Source: Xylaria sp. FL1777
Lineage: Eukaryota > Ascomycota > Sordariomycetes > Xylariales > Xylariaceae
Direction of reading: 5' to 3'
Assembly (NCBI GenBank): GCA_022578965.1
Contig: MU400588.1
Coordinates: forward strand, 1-64,000
Length of the DNA: 64,000 bases
The notes under the pieces are model-generated. The model searched no databases and had not been told where the DNA came from. It saw only the letters and a list, made by a program, of their open reading frames with translations. The position numbers and the translations under genes are program-made. Shown in pieces: positions 1-12,300 of this stretch (positions within the stretch are counted from its first letter, which is position 1; each line of letters opens with the position of its first letter).

Positions 1-2449
1 ACCCCTAGTGTCTGCCTATTGAAGCCACTACATATTACAGCCTATTAGCCTTCAGTACAGGCTTTTCATACACCGGCCTGGCGCCCTAAGGTAGTCAGTC
101 AATTTTTCTTACCTGCGCCCGCTGCTGTGCCACTCTTCCCTAAGCACAACACACGCAGCAGACCACCACCAACCACCGCCACGACCACACCATCTGGGAG
201 CGTTGACTGTCTCGCGTTCGTGCGACGCCGCTGCAACCGATGCATCGTATTCCAATCAACCTGTTATATAATACCCCCTCTTTCGACACCGCCCAATTCC
301 GTTATGCGGCCCTTGATAGGTTTCCATCTCCTCGTACGCAATATAGCTGTCCTCACGAGAATCGTATTATCCCTAGTTTAACGTTTTACACGAGAACGGG
401 AACCTACGTCGTGTTATATCTTATAACCCTAGCTACGTTAGCATCAAGGCATTGAGAAGCTACCCGTATCAAAGCCCGTGATGTTAGTGACACGAGCACC
501 CGTGAGGTAGGTACCACCCCTCCCTTCTAATCCCGACGCATACTCTGCTATCATACTACACAACATTACCAGCCTGCTGAAAGTCTGCAGTTTTTCTATA
601 ATTAATTGAGAGCCGAGGCTGGGAGTTACCTAAGTCTAGGTCTATGTGTGCTCCTGGTCACGTAAGAAGGCATAAGATCTGACGCAAGGCTTAGAATAGC
701 ACCGTCTATCGAAACAAATAACGCATCTAGCCACGATACACACCCCTTTAATGCACATGATCAGGTACTGCGTAGTCGGTGAAGCTATCTACGAACGGCA
801 TTATCTCTCTAACCAGAGGCATTGGGAGATGGGCTCGAACAAGAGATGGGGAGAACATTGCTTGAGTCGAGCTACCCTGAGACCACAACCTTCACGGACA
901 CCCCCCAAATCTTACACAACGAATAAAGGTAAGACAATATACAGCCTGGAATTGTAATCGTCCTAGTCCCTTTAGTTAGGAAACAACCAATTCCCTAATC
1001 CAACTACCTACCGCTCAATACGCTTGCCAACCGACGCTGTGAAATCCCTAAAACAGTATGCGTCTATAGCTTCGTCGTAAACCAGACCAGATAGGGGCGT
1101 GTTATACACCACATATAACATAGGGAACACTGCATATACTACAGACCCCTTCAATCTGAAATAGCTATTCTATACCAAAATTGACGCTGTACTTCCTTCC
1201 ATATTCACTTGAACACTATACGTCCACGTCACGTAACTATCTACTTCCTTAGATAAGTAGGGACCTCGCACATTGCTAAAATCAGAAGATATATTTTAAC
1301 CGACTTGCTAATGGTACCACGACGCTACTTCCTCACATTGCGTAGGCAGACTGGAGATGCCCGAGATGAACGTGGCACATACAAGACTTAGGTCTTGGTG
1401 ATGTGTTACATATGCACTAATGATATTCTTATGTAAACCTCCAGGCTACCCAGGACAGTTGAGTCACGGGTCGTCATGAACGACGTTTCACGAGAGCAAA
1501 GTTCGAAACCCGAAAAACGATGGTGCAGTGATCTGGTATTGAGGTATTCTTCAATTACATATTTGCACGTACACCAGAATCCAAACCTAGCCAATTCATT
1601 CCCGATTCCTAAATGCTATAATAAGCAAATGGGGCGTGAGCCATGAACATAAATCTGCCGTCAAGGGATTTCCAATCCCGAATTTCCCTTTCCGTTACTC
1701 ATCATAGCGATAGGGGAAACAAGTATAGACCTTTCTGGTCTTAAATAGATAATTATCAACAAGGCCACCCGTAATCATTCCCGTTTTGTTCCCAATCCTC
1801 CTAAAAGGCTCCTTAGCTAAAACAATAGTGATATTCCTTTTGACAAACCCCCATCCTGAGCTCGGATTTTCATAGCACCGCCAGATGAGGTCCCAAAAAG
1901 TCCCGTACACATTATACAGCAACATGCATGCGCGCCTATCTCGTTTCACGAGAGATGAGTTCTGCCCCGCCGTCCGTATCACGAGATGTTGATGCTCGTG
2001 ACCTCATGCTAATCACAAATTCAGAAATCGAGTCCGACTCGGACGATGCTAACGGTCAGGAAGACCTTATGCTTCCGCTGCCAGGCCAAGAAACAGCATG
2101 CGTGATTTCATGCACGTAAGATATACATGGCTGCCATACGAGAAGCATATGCAAGTAGGTGTATAAGGGATATATGTCGATCATAGAAGGTTCAAGGCCC
2201 ATTCTGGAGCATCTTCGCCCTGTATCGTCGACATTTGATGCGATAGAAGTAGATAGTAGGTTCTTTTGACCGTCCGTACGTTAAATCCAAGATGCTTCGT
2301 GAATTGCATGCATACAATAAAGAAAGGGTTTGGGTATCATAGATATGGTAAAAGAGGAAATACAAGGGATGCAATGCAGTTTTGAAAGGCGGTCGGTGTC
2401 ATGACCGTTCTAAGCGTAGTTGTAGTGGGTGCTCTGGTAGCGATTGTGT
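1..2449. other. Intergenic, no supportable gene
   Basis: All reading frames are short and none shows a recognisable domain, a plausible splice pattern or coding-like composition. Short runs such as TAACCCTAG occur but are not telomere arrays. I see no RNA gene here. The right edge abuts the 3' end of the RasGEF gene on the minus strand. Confidence 0.6.
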
Positions 2450-5400
2450 CTATATCGCGACCGCGGTATGGTTGTTATGTCGATCTCTAGATATCCAGCC
2501 AAAAAGATCTCCTTTCGCACCCGCTTGAGTTGCTGTTGTTGGTGTTGGTGCTTCGATCGGAGTTCGCAATGCAGTCTCTCTTGGTTCAAGAAGGAGGCTT
2601 TTTCTATAGTAACTGACTTGAACGTTGCTCTGATCCAGCTCCTTCATGCGAACAATTTGGGCTTGGAGCCATTCCTGCATATCTGGAATCTCGGACATTC
2701 TGTAGGGTAGTTGAAATCGTTGCAGGTCGCCAATAATCTTTGCTGTTCGGTTATGCTTGTCAAAATTGATGACAGTCATTCCTTGTCCCTGAAGACCAAC
2801 GCCCGGATGCAGCTTTGTAGCCGGGTTACCAATATCGACGAAGGTAAGATCTGTGAGAAACATGCCCAGAAATGGGAGACAAGGAGGTACATGGCCTTGA
2901 AGGCGTGCTCGAAGCACCCTGTGGTTGTTTGCTGGTTCAACAATGGCTTGGAGTGTCCTAAATGATTCCCGGCGCTTGGGACTGATAATATCCCAAGTCT
3001 TTCGCAAGCGGCTGATAACTGAACTGTTAAGGCTGCAAACGATGGCCATAAGCCCATCGTAGTTGTTTAGATCGAGACACTGAGTTGCTATTTTGATCCA
3101 CTGCTTGATCATGGCAGCTCGTTTTTTGACTTCCGAATACTGAAGAATTGTATCCGCGACCAGGTTAGAAAGATCGTTAGAAAACCCAGACATCGCTTTG
3201 ACATTAGGCGAACCAACACCGCCGTTCTTCATCCATTGCGATCCAAGCAGTTCATCTGATTTGATGGAACAAAAGATGGACATCTGTTTCAAGGTAATCT
3301 GGCGAGCAAGCTCGAGACAGTCGAAGTCAAGGATCGAAGGTGAGCTACCACCTATTTTCCAATTGCTCAGGAGACCCTGTTGGCTCTTCGAGAGAACAGA
3401 GGCTGGCAAAGCAACGTCGCTAGGTACAAATGAAGCTGCTGAAGTAGTTGGCTTGCCAATCGATGAAGCGAGACGGGATAACGTTAAGTTTTCTGTAGAA
3501 GAGACACGCTGAACAAGTTCCGTGAGGCGTTTACCAGCCGAAGGAATCACAAGTCCCAACTTATATTCAGCAAAATGGGCAATCAGAGGCAGAGCTTCAC
3601 CGTCTGTTGGCTCTCGCCAATGCGATTCCAGCCAGCCCTTCAACACATTATAGACGCGTAGTTGAACAGGACTCGCAATGGCAGGAGACTCGCCAATATA
3701 GTCAAAGCGCTCAATTAGTACCTCGACCAGTCTGGTCGGGGTACAAAATAAGCGGAATGTGAGGTAAAAAGCGGACACAAACATCGCATCAGGCGTTGTT
3801 TCGTGTGTTGTGAGACGCTCCACGAGTGCTGGCAACGAGCCCCCAACTACCTGACCATCCTTATTGAACATGAGTTCATGTACAAAAGTTTTCTCGAGCA
3901 ACTTCGATTCCACTTCTTCCACCTCCTCTGTGAGCGCTGTACTACCTGTGGTACTAATATCAGACAGCGACGGTTGGTTCCTGGGCGCCTGAGCACTATC
4001 AGGAGTTGTGGCGCGTGTGGATGTCTGGGACACGACGCTGGACTCGAAATCGCGGCTGAGATACGAACTGCTAGTTCCGGAGCTTGTTGCGGTACCCGTA
4101 TCCGACCTGAAAGATCCATGTAGTTCAGTATCGTGTGATACTTCTGTCGGGCTGTATGAGTCTTCCGAGATTAGGGCCGTGCTAAGTTTTGGCAATGGTT
4201 GTACTAGTGGCCGCGACAACGGCACTGAAGATACGCTGGTTGACGGGCTCGCATCAGCAGCAACGGATTGTGGCCGAGATGATAGAAAAGGTCCCTCTAT
4301 CACCCCTACTGCCTCGACTACTGAGGTTGTCGATGGGATATCGGGTAGTGGTTTATCCATCGACAAGAGCAGCGAAGTGGATACTGGCGAGGTTGGCGAT
4401 TTCTTCGGTTCTACGATATTTGTCTTCTCTGGAGTCTGCGGACGGCTCTGTGATGCTAATTCAAACAGACTAAGGTCGAGGCCTAGGTCAGCCCCTTGAA
4501 TTTCAAACTCAAAGTCGCCAATCTTCTCTAGCACCCATTTCGTCCTTGCGACACATTCGCCAGCCGTCCTGACGCAGTGAATGGCTGCGTGTTGGAGAGC
4601 ATCATCTTGGGGCATGACAATGTGTTCGGCCTCAATGTCACAGCTCTTCAGGATGTCTCGCGCTGAGGACACTAGATCGCGAATGTGGTCAAACATGGTC
4701 GCACGGGCAGCCTCTAATGATTCTGGGACAAGGGTATTATGGTCGCACACCACATTAACCACGGCCCAGAGTGCTCCACCCGAGGTTGTAGACAGTCTAA
4801 TAGCCAAGGCGAATTCCGACCGTGAAAGTGACTGTAAACGGAGTCGACCAATCAAGGAACTGAGGTGTGATAGAAAGGCGTCATGACACAAGTTGAGTTG
4901 CTCTGAAACCAAATTATGCGGTTGTGCTGATGATGAACGGCCGGCAAAAGATACTCTGTGTGTTATACTAGCGGATAGTCGACTAGGAGTCTGCAGGTTT
5001 CTCTGAGACAATCGAGTACCTGGTACGTTTGCCGGTGATTGAATACACGACAAACGCTGTGGTGTTAATTCACTAGCTTGTGCTGCCTCAGCTGATGACT
5101 CAGTCAGCATCTCGCCCGTATTCGTCCGGCAGTTGGCGTTGCTCCCCTCCTCTCCTCCTTGCTCGAAACTCGTCGTCTCTGCGGGTGGCGTTGGTGGAAC
5201 AAACGATTCTTCCATGACAGTTGCCATTACAGTCACTGCTGGCGCTCGGCTACGTCGATCTTCTTCCAGGAGATCAAGAAACCGTACACCCCTAACAACT
5301 ACCTTGAATGCCCTTAATATCATCTCGTCGATAACATCATTGGCTTCGTCAGTAAATTGCACAGAAAACCTGAGCATTCCTTGTAAGCGTTTTGCGGTTT

Positions 5401-6103
5401 TCACCAGCAAAGACAGTTCGGACAGCAAGCTCTTGCGACCTCGTCTGAGACTATCACTCCTCTGAATAGTGGGGGTTTCACGGGTTAAGCAGTGTGTGCG
5501 TTCCTAGAGGAGGCTTGAGTATTTGGCCATCAAACAAATTTATATAATAGGAACACTTACGAGTAGATAACGCACACCGGCGATGATGCCTTTCATGAAC
5601 TCTTGGTTCTCGAAAATGTCTTGATCGTCCGTGACCGTACTCCTAAGAAGGTCCCAGAAATTCAGCAGGGCTTTCAATAGATTCCTCATCTCTTCCGGGT
5701 CGTATCCCTCGCAGTAGTTCGTAGGTAACCAGCCCCTCGCACCCGTCGCCAGCAAGGTTCCATCGGCCCAACCATTGGTGTGAATTGAGTGCACTAGCAC
5801 TACATCGCCTTCATTAAGCGGCAGAGTGATGGTCGAGTCAGTTACCGTGCAGGCCGGCTGAAATGGATAGAATGCTCGAAGGTAATTGTGGAAGACCGGG
5901 TGTGGCGGCTGCGGTGACTGCGAGACTAGGTCTTCCTGGGACTCATTTGGTGTCGAAGGCGGTGTTATCTGAGAGCTCGAGTAGATGCTCGAAGAAGCAT
6001 TGGCAGCCGTGTCATCCTCGCTCATAGACCCAGAGCGACTCTTGGTGATTGCAAGAGGTGCGACCTGCAAACTCGATCGTACAGGTTGCGTGTCCAGCAT
6101 CAT
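2450..6103 (-). CDS. SH3-RasGEF protein, Cdc25 type
   Basis: Ras guanine-nucleotide exchange factor that would load Ras with GTP at the plasma membrane, upstream of cAMP/PKA and MAPK signalling (family knowledge). Exons are 6103-5561 and 5461-2450; the intron (5560-5462) has a GTAAGT donor, a CTTAAC-like branch site and a CAG acceptor, and the join is phase 0, giving 1184 residues. Seen in order: a Ser-rich start; an SH3 domain at about 74-132 (LRAFYPF at its start, GWLPTNY at its end); a helical middle; a long Ser/Thr/Pro-rich linker; RasGEF_N at about 697-827; and the catalytic RasGEF domain at about 892-1127, with the NNYDGLMAIVCSLNS and VPPCLPFLGMFLTDLTF segments. The architecture and length fit fungal Cdc25. 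The Met-Met start is the first in frame; a further 5' exon in the long leader cannot be excluded. Confidence 0.93.
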
Positions 6104-7080
6104 GGTTGCTGTAGAAGTAAATCGTGAAGCACCATGGGGGTTGGTACTACTTGCTCACACTGGCGTAGCAGCTGTGTCTGCAGCGAGACGCAGCCCCCCC
6201 AATAGACCAATTGATGCAGGTGAAGAATCCTGAGTGAGCTCACCCCGCCTCAGTTTCCGTCTACAAGGCCGTCTACTTGCCCACTAGTTTCGAAGATGCT
6301 CCACTGGTTGAGGCGAATGGTGAGAAAAGTAGGTTGGGAAAGGCGGAGTAATGCTGGAACAGTAAAAGGCTTCTACAGACGGAATAATGGTTAGTTTGCT
6401 AAGTCTCTGGGAAAAGCTGGGCTTGTTTTTTTGTCTGGTATAGTCGCGAACCAGACAAGAGAGAGAGGTATGATGGAATGAAGGGAGACACAAAGTGCTG
6501 GTTCGGGACTGAGACGGAAGAAAGCCAGCTAGCGACGTTGGGAATGTCCCTAGATAGGATGCTCTCCAGTTTTCACCGACCAAATCAGGTGCAATGAGGA
6601 GGAGAGCGAGATGCAGAGTCGAAGCGGGCGTGATGACGGGCCCCGTCGCAGAGAACTCGTCGCATGACACAGTAGGGGTGATCCATGGCCTGTGTCGCCA
6701 TGCCCGTTTTGCAGAGGACGTGGTTCGTAGAAAAGCAGCAGAGCCGGAAAAGCAGTGTAATAATAGCATACCTCGTGCGTCTCGTGTGGCTACCCGTCGA
6801 GTATATCGCAGCTCTCTCGGCTGTTGCTCTCTTCCTCTCTTCTCTTGTCTTCTCTTCTCGCGCTCTCCCTCTCTCGCGCTCGCTCTTTTTCTCCCGCGTG
6901 GTTGTCTGTCTGTTCTCGTCCTTATGTGTTCTTGCGGGTGCTGCGAAGACTCCAAACAGTTGCGTTCTTTCCGAGTCAGGAGATACTGCAGATCGTGGGA
7001 TGATGTATATAGTGTGTATGTAGGTGTCTTAGACGTTAGGTACGTACGAGGGAGAGGATGGAGGTATACCAAATAATAAG
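6104..7080 (-). promoter_or_regulatory. Probable long leader/promoter of the RasGEF gene
   Basis: The stretch upstream of the RasGEF start contains a long purine-rich run on the minus strand (about 6826-6898; on the plus strand alternating CTCT/TTCT). Such tracts are common in fungal promoters and leaders of signalling genes. An open frame of about 260 codons on the minus strand here is Arg/Ser-rich and looks like translated leader rather than protein. The transcription start is not visible. Confidence 0.4.
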
Positions 7081-9077
7081 AACGACCAGGCGTGTAAGGT
7101 ACCTACCTGCCCATCCGCCCAGTGTACAGTAGGTGACCCCTGGCTACTGCCCTGGTCTAGTCCTGTCGGCTCAAGTCTCCGAGAGGCAAAAACGACAGTC
7201 GTGAAGTAGCGTGTTCCGTACAAGCACCCGTCCCACAGCTCGACGTCTGACCCCTGTCCAGACGCTACCACCAATTGGGTAAGAGGCGGATTCCTCTGTC
7301 TAGCTCCTTCGGGAGCAGTACTGCTGCACTAAGCACTAGTGTAGCGAGCTACAGCGGAAAGCTTGGCCAAATAGCATCGAAGCTCAAGAGCTTAGCAAGG
7401 GTGCCAGGTGGTGAGGGAGAGCTATAAGCTCCAAAGTCCAAAGCTACACGTACAGATGCCCACGCATATGCTAGTGTATACTAGTATGATTGATTGCACA
7501 TCTATCTGCACTCCTTCACTCTGCGTGACAGACAGTTGCCTTAGTCTACATGTAGTATACAGTACGCGTGTAAGTAGAGCAGCAAGCTGAAAAGACCCAA
7601 CGTGGGTCTTTGTAGTGTATGTAGAGCCAGCCCAAGTACAGTACACGAGTGTGCTACTGTACTGTGCAGCTCATGAAAATAGGTATGCCTATTTTAGCTC
7701 TTCCGCCAGGGTTCGAGATTCGAGATGGCAAGACGGCTGGGTAGCAATCTACCCAGATAGTAGCAACGTACGTATGTAGTAGGATTTCGTGCAATGTCTT
7801 CACTGCCTGCTATCTAGTGTTACCTCCCGTATACCACGATCAGACCACGACATAACTGTGCCAACAAATCGTTTGCAGTGTACGACACAAGGCATCGACG
7901 ATTGGCATGCTGTGCAATAATGAAGAATGAGGTTTCTAATACAAACCCCTTCACGCGGCCTTTCGGACACCCATCATCATCCCTTCAGGCCGATGGCTAT
8001 GTGGTAGGTATCTCGCTCCCAACCTGTTTTGACAACAGATGACGTACCTTTATTCTTTTTTTTTCCTGTAAAGCGCATTCCGCGACGAGTCCGCCACGCT
8101 GCTGGCCACCTACTAGTCGATTATGGTGGACAGGTACCTTGGTTACATCTCTTGCTTGGTACCGGGAGGCTGTATCCAGATCACTGCCTACATCATGGAT
8201 GTACGTACTTACTTGGTATAGTAGCCCACGCTCCAGATTACGCTACGGTAAACCTCCGATTTCCCAGCGTACACCACAATTCCCATGCAACGATGCCTGA
8301 TTGCCAGGCTAGAAATAGACAGGTGATTGATGGTCTGGGAAACGCACACTGTAGCAGGTTGGACTTTCAGGGTTGTCTACGGTGGTTCCGCTGGGCTGCA
8401 GCAAAACATGTATGAAATCCAGTGTGATGAAGTAAAGTGCTTCGGCGGACGACCAGGCTATGTCACCAGGGTGATTACAGCCCATTCATTCCGTTGCTTT
8501 AGGACTAGTGTGTTGTAATGGTATGCCACTCAGTATATCGAGCTGTCGAGCTCTCACGGCTCAACCAGGCAGGTCTGTACACTATCTAGCACCGGTAATG
8601 TACAAAGGAGACTCCCTACTGTAGTATTGATTGTTGTAAGAAAGCCTACTTACAGCACGCAGTAAGTCCGAAAGTGTACGCATAGCGGACTATAGAAGAT
8701 GCGTGGTAGTGTGCGTAGTAGTAGACAGAATGCTCAGAATACCTACTGCGTAGCGAACAGCCAACGAAGCAAGCAACCTGCAGAACTTCTGACCAGGGCT
8801 TCGACAGGGCGGGGAGAGAAACCGTTCAGGGGTCAGGGAGTTGGGCCAAGGGTGCAACCCTGCCCTTGTCGCGCAACGGGGGACTTTCCCGGTCAATAGT
8901 GCCAAGCTTGTTATTGGCCGGAATCGACAAGATCGGCGCCTTATCTCCTGATTCCGTCCTGGCTCGAGCTCGCTCCCGCGTCGACCTCTATTGACAGGTG
9001 CTTCGCCCTCAAATGCACTCGCCTCATCGATTCATCTGTACACTTACATATACATCGTAGTGTAGTCGTTGGCTTGG
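7081..9077. other. Intergenic, no supportable gene
   Basis: Only short, low-quality reading frames are present. Many near-palindromic GTAC/TACC words occur, for example around 7540-7660. No RNA gene or intact mobile element was recognised. Confidence 0.55.
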
Positions 9078-9395
9078 TTAACAAATCAGCTTGTACAAGC
9101 TCGCCCCGTTCGGCGACCTTAACAGCGACCCATCAACTATCGTGACATCGAGGCCCTTCGTCGATCGACGGAGTTGTTGATCAGACCCAATCGCTTCAAT
9201 TAGCTTCGTGAGCTTACTGCGACGTTTTGCTAAGGAAGAACAGACGAGGTCATGCGATGCAGCTATCCTGATCTCGCAGAACTTGCAGGTATGAAGATCG
9301 GGGGTTGCAAAGTGGATGCCATCGATCAATGACTTTTGCGACCGAGAAGTCTGGACTTCATCGGCATGTGTCGCGACATCGTCATTGTCTTCGAA
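9078..9395 (-). pseudogene. Possible HET-like gene fragment
   Basis: A coding-looking stretch of about 105 residues runs from a splice-acceptor-like CACTAG just before 9395 down to a stop at 9078. It has an acidic start, then LHTCKFCEI and a basic Lys/Arg segment. The Cys-x2-Cys near the start of a short N-terminal region recalls the beginning of fungal heterokaryon-incompatibility (HET) domain proteins, but the HET motifs themselves are not visible on either side. No upstream exon with a start codon was found. It may be a remnant or simply a chance ORF; the family call is a guess. Confidence 0.25.
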
Positions 9396-12300
9396 CTAGT
9401 GATGGTTCGGGGTGAGTGAGATGTCAATCGTAACATTAATCGACTGCAATCGAAGTAGGTACCGGTATATGAAATAGCACAAAAAGCAGCTGCTAATCGC
9501 GACATGCATCGAGGGAGCTTTGGCTGAAGAAGTCATATCCGCCTTTCCAGTTGAGTCGATATGTTTCCGCGCCGGATATTAATATCAAGGTTATCATAGC
9601 CAAACCCGTCCATCCCTCATGTTCGCTTCAGTTGAAAATGGCAGAAGTAGCCATTGACCAACCAGACGATAGTGATGAGGCAAACCCCAGATTTCATATG
9701 GTTGAAACTTCTGTTCTGGATAGGCTGAAAGGCGTATCCCGGTTGCTACCCCTCCATAACATTGACCCCCGGATTATCATAGCCTGTTTAGTACAACATC
9801 CAGATATAGCCTGTCCTGTCTATTGAAGCCAACCAGCCTGTCATGAGCCCAGCTTCAGTCCGCTACGGTGGGCGGCAGTTGATTCAACACCTATCCAGTC
9901 TAATATTTTTAAATCCAGAGGGTAATCACCTAAAGTCGTGAAATGAAGATCCTGAGTGGGGGTCGCTGGATGGGACTGAAGAGCTAGGCAAGTCGTACTC
10001 TAGATCTGTCTTTTTTCGCTCATTACTGCTTGCATACTATCACATCTCTCGATGGACGGGCACCCTATGCAATGCAACACAACTCAATCCACGATGCCTC
10101 CAACAACAGGGACCCTGTGTTCTGCCGCCACTGGCTACAGCTATAGCAAGGTTGCATCGCTTCCCGCTGAAGAATATACACCCGCCAAACGATTGACAAG
10201 GCTTATCTGAATTTTCGTATGGCACAGCTCTCGTCGCAGTCGATCATTGGAACCACTAGTCAACCATGGTGTATGGATTGGGTTGTTCTGACTGGGTAAT
10301 GAGTGAAGCGAACAATTCAATATTTCGCGCCCAGTCATTCAAGCATTGGAAGTGTATTGGCCAATGCCTTTGTCTGGCATTGCTTTTCTATTCGACGATG
10401 CTTTGGGCTTAGGAAACGGTACACTAAGCCAAGCGCGTCTACTCAGTCACGAGGGGAGAGCTCAAGGATATCAAGCCTCGGGATTTTTTCGGCCAAGGTC
10501 AACACCTTTTCCATCGTCACACATGTTGACTAGAGATAAAACTCTCCCACTTCACATTGATGATCTAATAACATATCTTGAGGCTCTGCACCATCAGATA
10601 AGGAAGCACATACCGGTAATTCGAATACCGGTAGCATACATGTATACGAGCAGCCACAATACGCACATTCCCCTCTTCTGAAGGACTCCACGCAGCTTGT
10701 TGCCGAGCAAGGGCGGGCTTACATGAACAAGTATGCAAGTTGCTCTGCTGGGAAGTCCAGGATACACTATGCCTATCCTGACCTTTCCCGTCTACTCAGG
10801 TGGACTAATTATGAGCAAAGGCGAAGGCCCACTCGCACATGCCATTGGCCGGCAATTGGCCAATGGCGATGTTTATTGGAAATTTATGCCCGGTATACTG
10901 CCCGGTATTGATTCGGCAATGCTGATCAGGCACAGATTCGCAGAGAGAATCCGGTATGCTAGGGACCGTATTCAGCTATAGTGTAATTGTGCAGCCGTAG
11001 TGTAGATAGTGGGGGAGCTTTCCCATCCCAGGCATTGGATCCCGATCAATGCCTCATGCAAGCCACTTGCATTTTCACCCGCTGAACTTGTCGTGCCCTA
11101 CAAATCCAAGGCCGCGGGGGCAGGGCACAGCTGTAGTGCAGTGGGGACAGAAACCACGGGAATACTCTCAACTTCGACGCCGTCAGAGCTTCAGCAACCA
11201 CGCTGCACAGCTTACATACCTAAAGCGGTTGCCAAGACTGAGCACCTGGAAGCCAGGAGGCCAGAAGCGGAATGATAGATGGTACGGAGTGCCGGTTTCC
11301 TGGGGTGAGCGAGGAAAAAGAAAAGTCCCGGTGAAGTCGGGAACTGCATCAGCATGAACAATACCAGTTGAGCAGCGAGTTAAAGCAGGTATCGGTGGCG
11401 ACTACGCAGTATGCCAGGAGTCCGCGCAGATCCGGGAAGGGAACATGTCAAGACTGCATACACGTACGTGTACACCCTGGCAGCAAAAACCGACCCGCAC
11501 GACATCGTCTCGGCGCCTATGAGAGGTATTGCACTGTACTGTACTGAGTAGGTATGCAGACCCAGACCAATGTCATTCGGTTCTGAATCGCCTTGCAATG
11601 CCAAGAAGGTCACGCTGCAGAATTTCAACGTCGTCACACAGACTTGGCAGGCCCTCGAGTAGTAGCATACATGTACGTTCTCGTGGACAATGAGGTGCGG
11701 GAATATCGCAAGCTAAGCTTTTAGTAGCATAGTTGGTCGACAAGGGAGAGCAAAACACTAAGTAACGCGATCGCGGGATGATCGCGTAGAGCCGCGTCGG
11801 TATTCCGTAATCATATGACTGATGATACAGACCATTCTACATGGACTGTGTAAGAGCGCGCTGTGCCCCCTCAGTCACGCGATCTAATTAGTGGGTTTAC
11901 GGTATCTACCGACTTTCAAGGACTTCGAAGACATTTACGTCAGGTATTTGAGATTTTTGGCAGATTGGCATTCACTAGATTCCCAGAGACATTCCAATGG
12001 CTATCATCGAGGTTCCAGAGTCAATATTATCAAGCGTGATCGGCGATGACTACTTCCTGCATCCTGCATTGCGAAGAAGAGCCACACTGCCAACTCGGCG
12101 CTTTATCATGATGATGACACCTACTCATACATAGAAAGCCTACGCTAAAGTATATATCCAGCGGAATAGTTCCGGTCAGTCTGTATCCAGTAAATGTGAT
12201 TTACAGTACCAACGCAGCTGAAGATATCATACCTCCCACGGGTTTTGTCATGGATGGAATATGTCCGAAGCTGCAACGACTGTCAGTTCAAGTCCCCAAG

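Noticed and set aside
4008..4499. Plus-strand frame of 163 codons inside the RasGEF gene
   Set aside because: It lies antisense to the Ser/Thr-rich linker of the RasGEF, whose domain structure and intron fix the coding strand.
6284..7072. Open frame of about 260 codons on the minus strand
   Set aside because: Low-complexity, Arg/Ser-rich translation of a purine-rich leader, no domain, and directly upstream of the RasGEF start; best read as promoter or 5' UTR.
1..9840. Shared words (CTATTGAAGCCA and similar) near 15-35 and 9820-9835
   Set aside because: Only about 12 bases match and the flanks differ; too short to call a repeat.
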